DNA from: Diospyros lotus
Lineage: Eukaryota; Streptophyta; Magnoliopsida; Ericales; Ebenaceae
Direction: 5' to 3'
NCBI RefSeq assembly: GCF_014633365.1
Contig: NC_068351.1
Coordinates: 16,002,907 to 16,066,906, forward strand
DNA length: 64,000 nucleotides
Shown here: piece by piece, positions 57,501-64,000 of the stretch
Layout: each line of letters starts with the position of its first letter
Position numbering within the stretch: the first letter of the stretch is position 1
The notes under the pieces: generated by a model
Told to the model about the DNA's origin: nothing
Seen by the model: the letters and a program-made list of their open reading frames with translations, nothing else
Database searches by the model: none
Position numbers and translations under genes: made by a program

Positions 57501-60162
57501 TGCATCCCTCATGATCCCAAGACGCAAAAGAAACATGATCTGCATCGCAATTCCAAGGGGTAGGAGAGAATCCAGTAACTATGTTTTATACCCTCCAGCA
57601 AGACATGAGAATAAGATGTTCAAAAATGCCCTAACTAATTAGAAGGCTTGGAAAGTAAATTGGATAACTTCAAAAATACCATGTGTATTAAGGTTATAGA
57701 GTTTAAAAGTTCAAAGAAAATTTTCTTACTTCACAAACAGGGCAACTTGACACCAGTGCTGGTTTTTACCTTCAAGATAGATATCTTTTTATGGATAATT
57801 AGCTTTGCTTATAATAAGCACTAGTAAGAGAATTTTTAACATGTGAGATATATGAAGGAGGTCTCCTAGGACACTTTGGGTGACCAAAGATCACAGAAGT
57901 GGTTGAACTTGAACATCAATTTCATTCACCAATTTTAAAGAGAGATGTGATCACAGATGGTCAACATGGCACATGTCAAATAGCTAAATACAGAAAACAA
58001 AACATTGGCCTTTTTGTCCTACCACTTGTCCTTAATTGTCCTTGGAAAAATGCAAGCATAGACTTTGTTTTAGATCATTCAGGTACTCCTAAAAATATGG
58101 TTCTATTTTCGTGATTGTGGATAGTTTTCTAATGTTGCCAAGATATATTTTCCCAAGATAATTTGATAATCTTTTTAAGACTAATATCCATTATGGATGT
58201 GGGTTTCACCAGTTACTTTTGGAAAACCACATGACATTTGATTGGCATTAAAAATCAAATGATCTGGTACAGTAACACAAAATCATTGTAGATAATAATA
58301 TACAAAATAGATTATGAATTGACAAATTAATTAGTAAATAATACCATCTCTTTGGTAAACATGGGAAATGGGAAAAAACTTATTGAAAAATAAAAACATA
58401 AAGGAAAAAAATAAAATAGAATATCCATTCATCAAAGAACACATGACGTGAAACACCTGCTAGCAAAAAAAAGAAAAAAGAAACACTTGCTGAACTTCAA
58501 ATTTCAAATTATTAGAATTTAATTCCAGAATTCATACCATGACTTAAAAAGATTACCAAAAAGAAAAAAGAATAGATGAAGAAGAAAAAAGTTGGAATTG
58601 AACTTGCCCTCAGTAACAAGTACAAACCACCCCCCAAAAAAGCTGCCCGACCCAGACAAAATTATTCAATTTCAAACTATAGAATAAAGACCTTTCAGCT
58701 CCAGTTATCTTAATCAAAAACCTAGTTCTACGTCTGTAGGTAAAGTTCACAGGAGAGGAATATACAAAATCAATGAAAGACAACATTTGCATTAAGAAAT
58801 CCTGATTCTGAAAGTCTTTGGGGGAGAAGGGGGAGGGGAGAGTTGCCATGAAAAAGCTAAAAATAAAAACTAGAACACACAATAAAACAGCAGGTTTTCA
58901 AGAAGTTAAAAGAGAAGTAGAAACAAAAAAGTTGATATTCATTATAAGATAAAACTGAAACAAAAAGAATGAAAAAACCCCTAGTGCTTGAGCTATGACG
59001 AAAGAAAAGGTAGTTCAACAAAGCCCTGGCATTTAAGACACCATCATCATACCGCATTCCCACACAATCGTTGAACTCTAGATGTGAACAAACCACCAAT
59101 AGGAGAACCCACTTTCTACCATAGCAAAACAGCTACAAACGAGGGAAGCCAACCTCAAAACATGAAATCATGATAAGCAATGAATTACAAACAAAACCAA
59201 TTGGAATGCACATCCACACAAGTTAGAAAGAACAAAATGTAAAAGCATTTAGAAGAAGAGGCTTCGATAACGAATATGAGATTACCAAATAAAATAGAAA
59301 GAAAACAAAGAAAAAAAGTTGGAATTGAACTTGCCCTCAATTTCAAGTATCCTTTTCTTTTTCCCCCCCTACAAATCCAACTCCAACTACAATAATAAGT
59401 GATTAATCAATCTGTCAAACCATAGATAAACGCCTTTCAGCTCTGGTTATCTTAATAAGGCAATAACAGATCGAAGAAAAAGTAAAATTAAAAATATCAA
59501 AAAAATTCAGAGCTAGAAAAAATAACTAGTACAAAAGATGTTTGCTCTGTTCGGTCATAAAGTTAGCAGGTGAGGAATATAACATAAAAGACACCACTGC
59601 ATAAGAAACCCTGATTCTGAAATACAACACACAATAGAATAGGGACTTGAAATTTGTATCCAAACTTGAAGCAGTGAAAATAGAAAGCAGAAGCAAACGA
59701 GTTGATGTTAACCATAAGTTTGATGTTAACCATAAGACTGAAACGACAATAATGAAAGAAACCCCAAGTGCACGAGCTATGAGGAACGAGAAGGTGAACT
59801 TTTGAACAAGAATTTAAGACCAAATTCCTGAACAATCCTCGAACTCTAGACGTGAACTAACCACCAATAGATAACCCCAATTTCTACCGCAGGAAAACAG
59901 CTATAAACAAGATAAGTTTTAACCCAAAAGGTGAAATTATGTTAAGCGCCAAATTACGGACAGAATCAAATGGAAATGTACGTATACACACAGTTAGAAA
60001 GAACAAAGCGTAATAGCATTTAGAAGAAGAGGCTGCAACAAAGAACAAAATGCAGAGAGAGAGAGAGACCAATTTCTTCCAACCAGGAGGGGCTGTTAGC
60101 TCGATAGAAACGACGTCGCTGTTGTGGCCATCTTGAACCTCCTTATCCACAGTACTTGCCAT
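51563..60162 (-). CDS. Methyl-CpG-binding-domain protein, MBD10/11-like, two exons
   Basis: Minus strand. Exon 1 is 60070-60162 (31 codons: [20 protein letters not shown], then [11 protein letters not shown]). Intron 1 is 52613-60069 (7,457 bp, GT-AG, phase 0). Exon 2 is 51563-52612 (349 codons plus stop), giving a 380-residue protein. The MBD spans the intron: PPGWKKL joined to [17 protein letters not shown], then [20 protein letters not shown] and [20 protein letters not shown]. This matches plant MBD10/11-type domains. The C-terminus is long, Glu/Lys/Asp-rich and probably disordered, with a basic [12 protein letters not shown] stretch (possible nuclear localisation signal) and two copies of a roughly 50-residue unit. 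MBD10 in Arabidopsis is linked to nucleolar dominance; methyl-CpG binding of this class is doubtful, so I infer a nuclear chromatin role only. All splice sites and the frame are intact. Confidence 0.93.
52613..53336 (-). other. MBD intron 1, 3' part
   Basis: Intron sequence without recognisable elements. A TATATGTGTGTGTGAG microsatellite lies at about 53171. Confidence 0.5.
53337..53511. repeat. Tandem duplication of about 87 bp in MBD intron 1
   Basis: Two adjacent copies of a unit beginning GGGGAATGATTGGCTAAACT and ending AATAAAAATGTTT, differing at only a few positions. Confidence 0.9.
53512..55849 (-). other. MBD intron 1, middle part
   Basis: Non-coding. Open frames at 53799-54132 and 54456-54827 show no domain. 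The C-rich, CCCA-containing DNA at 54780-55060 looks like retrotransposon leader sequence (gypsy-like), possibly belonging to the gypsy pieces downstream. Confidence 0.35.
55850..56260 (+). pseudogene. Ty3/gypsy gag zinc knuckle and protease remnant
   Basis: [15 protein letters not shown] (about 55862-55905) is a CX2C-like knuckle remnant, and [20 protein letters not shown] (from 56133) fits the gypsy retropepsin region with a DSG active site. It lies on the strand opposite to the MBD gene. Confidence 0.65.
56325..57048 (+). repeat. Possible Ty3/gypsy LTR
   Basis: Starts TGTGACACTCAAAGAATTTT, has a TATA-like CTATATAAAGGCAAG at about 56860, and ends ATCATCAACCA. I know similar TGTGAC(G/A)CTC starts in plant gypsy LTRs. 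No 5-bp duplication was found, so the ends are tentative. Confidence 0.4.
57049..57839 (-). other. MBD intron 1 sequence
   Basis: No feature was recognised beyond AT-rich DNA. Confidence 0.35.
57840..58290 (+). pseudogene. Ty3/gypsy integrase remnant
   Basis: [43 protein letters not shown] and [17 protein letters not shown] follow the order of a gypsy integrase (HHCC region and the core with its first Asp). A later SYFWKTT piece follows. Several stops. It lies in the intron, opposite to the MBD gene. Confidence 0.72.
58584..60034. repeat. Tandem duplication of about 0.7 kb at the 5' end of MBD intron 1
   Basis: Unit 1 is 58584-59263 and unit 2 is 59311-60034. They start GTTGGAATTGAACTTGCCCT and end at AGCATTTAGAAGAAGAGGCT. 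Shared landmarks are CCTTTCAGCTC(C/T)(A/G)GTTAT, then TTGAACTCTAGATGTGAAC / CTCGAACTCTAGACGTGAAC and CAAACCACCAATA / CTAACCACCAATA. Divergence is moderate (many substitutions and indels). Unit 2 ends 35 bp before the exon 1 splice donor. Unit 2 also has a local 18-bp duplication (TGATGTTAACCATAAG) near 59705. Confidence 0.85.
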
Positions 60163-60293
60163 CTTTGACCTGCAAATTGGAACAGAAACAACAACAGGGG
60201 CTTCAAAAACCACACAAGAGCAGCAAATGAAGGGAAAAGTTTCAAGCATTAAATCAAAACCTCCTCTTCTAAGCGCCCTCAACTTACATAAAT

Positions 60294-60300
<7 letters not shown>

Positions 60301-60329
<29 letters not shown>
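60301..60329. repeat. CT/GA microsatellite in the MBD 5' region
   Basis: About 14 CT units, which read as GA on the gene's sense strand. It lies 140-170 bp upstream of the start codon, in the probable 5' untranslated region or promoter. GA-rich leaders are common in plants. Confidence 0.9.
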
Positions 60330-60331
<2 letters not shown>

Positions 60332-60887
60332 AAATTGTAATTGAAGAAAGAAACCTAACTTTTCCTGTTTGGTTGGTTAGAAACGGAGCTGTGGTGGAGT
60401 CTCTCAGATTTGGCGTTGGTTTGAACCAAAAAAACTCCCACACAATTGGGGAGGTGATAACCTGACGCGGAGAGGCACAGACGTTTTGAGTGACTGAAAA
60501 GTGTCGTCGTTTCAGGGAGAGCGATCTGTCGGTTAAAGCTGATCCATGCCTCCTATTCACCCCACGAACTTCAAGATTTCCTCCAATTTTAAAAACTTCT
60601 CCACGCGCTTCCTCTTCACGTGATGCTCAATTTCTATCCCGTCCAACCCTTTAGGTGAGTCCTGAGTGGTAAAAAATACAACATATTAAACAGCTAATAT
60701 GAATGCTTATTATTATTATTATAAAATATAAGCTTATCTTATTGGATGGAATGGGATGTAATAAAAATATACTTGTTACCGTAAAAATATACAATTTAAT
60801 CTTATTAAAATTAATTTATTAATGTATAAATTTAACTTTTCATCCATCATTTCTCCCATTTTTTAAAACATGAACTAAAATTTCGGA
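60330..60887 (-). promoter_or_regulatory. MBD upstream region
   Basis: Presumed promoter up to the fold-back element at 60888. No certain TATA box. The antisense open frame 60279-60560 has no domain. Confidence 0.35.
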
Positions 60888-61608
60888 ATGAAAATAATTT
60901 TGACCAAATTTATATTTAATCCCTTGTACTTATATATATTTTGTTTTCATTTACACACTCGAACTTTTTATTGTTTCAAATATATTACTAAACTATGTAA
61001 TTTTAAGTTAATTATACACCTAGCCATAATTGATCTATTGCATGTGTGCTAAAATATTCAAATTACCCTTCACTCGCGTGTAAACTAAACACTATTTCTG
61101 CCACAACTTCTTCTTTCAATGGTCGATGACAAAGCATATGTAAGCCATTAAGAGGCGACAGGCGAAGGCGCTGATGGTAGGCAAAGGTTGCCATTGGTCG
61201 AGAAAGGCAGAAGGCGAAGAGGTGACTTTGTCAATGACTTTGCCTCTTCGCCTTCTGTCTTTCTTGACCGACAACGACCTTCGTTTGCCACTTTCACATA
61301 TCCTCGACACCAACCGTCAACATCTTCACCTGCAGCCTTCTAGTAGCTTGCACCTTCCTCGTCACTAGCCACTAAAGGAAAAAGTTGTGGTGAAAATGAT
61401 GGTTGGTTTACACATGCGTGAAGGGTAATTTGGGTATTTTAACGCACGTACATTGCATACGCTAGATTAACTGTGGCAAGGTGCACAATTAACTCGAAAT
61501 TGCATAATTCATAAGTATAATTGAAATAACAAAAAGTGTGAGTTATCTAGACAAAAGAAATGCACAAGTATAGGGACTAAAATATGTATTTGCCTAAATA
61601 ATTTTCAT
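60888..61608. mobile_element. Long-TIR fold-back element (about 720 bp)
   Basis: Arms of about 200 bp: the left (60888-61087) begins ATGAAAATAATTTTGACCAA and has TTTAATCCCTTGTACTTATA; the right (61405-61608), reverse complemented, begins ATGAAAATTATTTAGGCAAA and has TTTTAGTCCCTATACTTGTG. The inner ends share AAATTACCCTTCACGC-type sequence. Within the loop lies a second short hairpin (GAAAGGCAGAAGGCGAAGAG with its complement, 61201-61266). No target-site duplication was found. Confidence 0.7.
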
Positions 61609-61649
61609 TGTTTTTCCATTATGTTGGAATTTGCAGTGGGCATAACATA

Positions 61650-62300
61650 AGGCATAAAAATGCCCCTCAATTTTGGCAATTTAGCCATTTGGCACCCTTA
61701 ACTTCGATTTGGACCTATTATGCCCCTCAACTTTTAATTTTGTAACAATTGCAAACCTCAACTTCTAATTTTGTAACAATTACACACATCTTGGTGTAGT
61801 CCACATATAGTGTGAACTCATACGTGGTTGAAAAGTGTGAAGAATAATTTTTAGCTATTGAATCCTTTAATAGCTAAAAATTTCAACTATGAAGTCATAT
61901 TCTACTTCATCATTCCTTGCCGTTAACCAATGCTACTTCTTCCTTCCTAGCCTTCCTTGCCACAACTGACGTTGCTCTCTGCTTCCTCGCTTTCCTCATC
62001 ACCAACAGACGTTGATCCCTTCTTCCTCGCCTTCTTCGCCACCAACCAACGCTAGTCCCTCATTTCTCACATTCTTGTCGCCAATCGATACTGGTCCCTT
62101 TTTCTTTGTCACCGACTGATGTTATTCCCCCTTTCCTCACCTTCCCCACTATTGATTGACTTTGCTTCCTCCTTCCTTACCCTCAATCAACACTGTTTCC
62201 TTCTTCCTTCTTAACTAATCGATGTTGTTTCCACTCCAACGCTACTTCATCGCCAATGCTACTTCCACATCAATGTTACTTCATTGGCCGATGCTACTTT
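61650..62300. mobile_element. Relative of the 49615-50440 long-TIR element (right arm not found)
   Basis: The left arm has GCCCCTCAATTTTGGCAATT, then AGCCATTTGGCACCC, then CATACGTGGTTGA. This matches, with changes, the arm at 49618-49800 (TGGTCATTTGGCCCC, CACACATGGTTGA). It is followed by a degenerate roughly 40-45-bp repeat of CTTCCTCGCC-TTC...CCAACCAACGCTAGTCCC type (61905-62220). No right arm was recognised. Confidence 0.55.
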
Positions 62301-64000
62301 CATGTGCATGCGAATGCTGAAGTAGACATGGAAGGTCAAGGATGCAATCCGCTGGAGCGTAGGTGTGGGATTTTCTCAATTCTAAGAATTTCATACACGA
62401 AAGCGAATGCCGCTAGATGATTTTGTGGTTATTGTCAATATGGGGTAATTAATTTATTTTTTCCATATTAAATAATGTAATACCTTATTGTCTGATGTTT
62501 GTGTTTGTTTCTTGAGTTTGAGATATACAGAGGTGAAGCATAAAAAAAATTTCAATGGCATGATCCTCCCATGGCTGATCATGTCCAATATGCTATAAAT
62601 GAGCTAATGAAAAGAGTGAAAAATTTTGAGAAAAAGAGGAAGAGCTTGAAGAAAACATTAGCATTATGTTTTTTCTTACTGTTTGATGCTAGCTAACTTT
62701 ATTGGAATGTATGAGCTCAACCCTAGAATTATATTTATGGAACTTAAAGTTGGTTATGTTTTGTAATGAAAAATTCAAGTTGAACTTGTTCTTATTGAAT
62801 TTTGGAATGAAAAATTCATTCCTTTGTTTCCTTGTATTGGAATGAAGAGTTAGTCAACTGATTAAATAGTGTAGTTCAGTATTATGGACCTTAGTCAAGC
62901 AAATCACTCCCTATCCCATAATTTAAACTCAAAACAATTTTAGAATCAAACTCAACAGAAGGTATCAAGCATAAGTTCATTTCATAATCAGATATTCAAC
63001 ACAAGGTATCCCGCATTAGACTCCACCTAATAATTTAAATCGAAAAAAACAAACATTAAGTATTGATTGCACTATTTAGTTGTATATACTGGTCAGTACT
63101 TATGTTTGAAGGATATCCCTAAAATGTTGGTTGGCTAGTGCCACTTTGCTGAGAAAGCACATTGGTTGTCTAGAGTCTTGATCCTTAGGTTGAGGTGGCT
63201 CCACTTTGTTCCTATCATCTTCACAATTGGTTAACCTTCTGCAATTGAAGTTGGTTAGTTATTGCATTCTTCCCTTTCCATTTCATCCCTAGTGGTTTAA
63301 AGTTAGGGTCATTTGTGACAATTGTTGAGCTCTTTATCTACCTTGGAACATATAGAAGTCTTGAAATGGAATTTAGTGACTACATACCAACAAATACTAA
63401 ATTCAATCAATCGGAGAAATTAAGAAAATTTTCACATAATATTTGATATATGTAAACAGTATATCTCATATGTCATGACCCCAATAACTTAATTGTACAA
63501 GACTCTCATTCCTCTTATTATAGTCTGTCTTTTAAACTAAGAAGCTACCATTGTTGGAGCTACATAAGACCTTTTAGCACCACTAATACTAGCATTTGGA
63601 CTAGTAATCCTTCCTGAACCTCTTTCACTGTAAAGAATATTTTGAGTGGAATCTCTTCCTCTGCCCCTACCCATGCCACTTGATTGGGTTTATGAATTGA
63701 ACTGATGTTAACAGCAAGGTATATTGTTCAAAACATAAAAATATAAATTCTATTGAACCATGTCAATTTTCTTGAAAAATACAACTTGTAACTATTAAAT
63801 GAGCAATTGTTACCAATATTAACTCCATGACCCATCCCAAATACACTTGTATTGAATTCATTTGCTTGACTCATCTTTCTTTACTGTAGGAAACATAAAA
63901 ATATAAAAAAGAATTAAATGACATTAAAATGTAATGGAAAGTCAACAAGTTATGTTAATAAAGACTTCACCTCATGATTAATTCAACTTTCCCTACAACC
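62301..64000. other. Non-coding stretch to the window end
   Basis: AT-rich. A minus-strand stretch at 63540-63690 reads as a Gly/Arg-rich peptide (MGRGRGRDSTQN...), but no domain was recognised and there are stops. Nothing else was seen. Confidence 0.3.

Noticed and set aside
60279..60560. 93-codon antisense open frame upstream of MBD
   Set aside because: Includes a translated GA microsatellite and no motif.
63540..63690. Gly/Arg-rich minus-strand peptide
   Set aside because: Short, with stops around it and no family match I can name.
1..64000. CRISPR array, bacterial operon, viral or plasmid replicon
   Set aside because: The short repeats are transposon sub-terminal repeats and minisatellites with no spacer pattern. 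All coding evidence is plant nuclear.

Overview
This is nuclear DNA from an angiosperm, most likely a eudicot. It is AT-rich and intron-containing, and it is dominated by plant transposable elements: CACTA/En-Spm, hAT, Tourist-type and long-TIR MITEs, Ty1/copia, Ty3/gypsy, a LINE and SINEs. Only two intact host genes are visible: a two-exon LURP-one-related (LOR) gene at 37053-37834 (+), and a two-exon methyl-CpG-binding-domain gene of the MBD10/11 type at 51563-60162 (-) with a first intron of about 7.5 kb. I saw no tRNA, rRNA, CRISPR array or bacterial-type operon.

Layout. 1-7.5 kb: the end of a hAT-like MITE, non-coding repeat DNA, a 623-bp hAT-type MITE and a decayed antisense copia pol. 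7.56-21.18 kb: one large CACTA element with its TIR, sub-terminal GAGACGGA-type repeats, a TNP2-like transposase gene and a second Transposase_24-like gene, both broken. It also carries two host-derived LOB-domain (LBD) fragments in opposite orientations and a small CACTA MITE. 21.2-23.0 kb: a probable SIRE/Maximus-like copia LTR. 24.6-28.3 kb: a 5'-truncated LINE joined to a copia gag-protease remnant, holding a nested hAT MITE (perfect 8-bp TSD) and a SINE (perfect 12-bp TSD). 28.4-30.5 kb: a 31-bp relic hAT and a FAR1-related pseudogene. 30.5-36.5 kb: microsatellites and several MITEs. 36.5-38 kb: the LOR gene. 38.4-41 kb: a second SINE of the same family and a 1.9-kb hAT-like element. 41.6-49.4 kb: a three-level nest in which a hAT-type element was split by a nearly complete copia retrotransposon, which was itself hit by another member of the same hAT family. 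49.6-51.5 kb: a long-TIR element and the MBD 3' flank. 51.6-60.2 kb: the MBD gene, with gypsy debris and a roughly 0.7-kb tandem duplication in its intron. 60.3-64 kb: promoter region, a fold-back element and a relative of the 49.6-kb element.

The two host genes look functionally unrelated and lie far apart. The most unusual structures are the CACTA element with inverted LBD fragments, the hAT/copia/hAT nest whose target-site duplications fix the order of events, the 31-bp hAT that keeps only its two ends, and the two-copy SINE family. All calls come from reading the sequence; no database search was possible.
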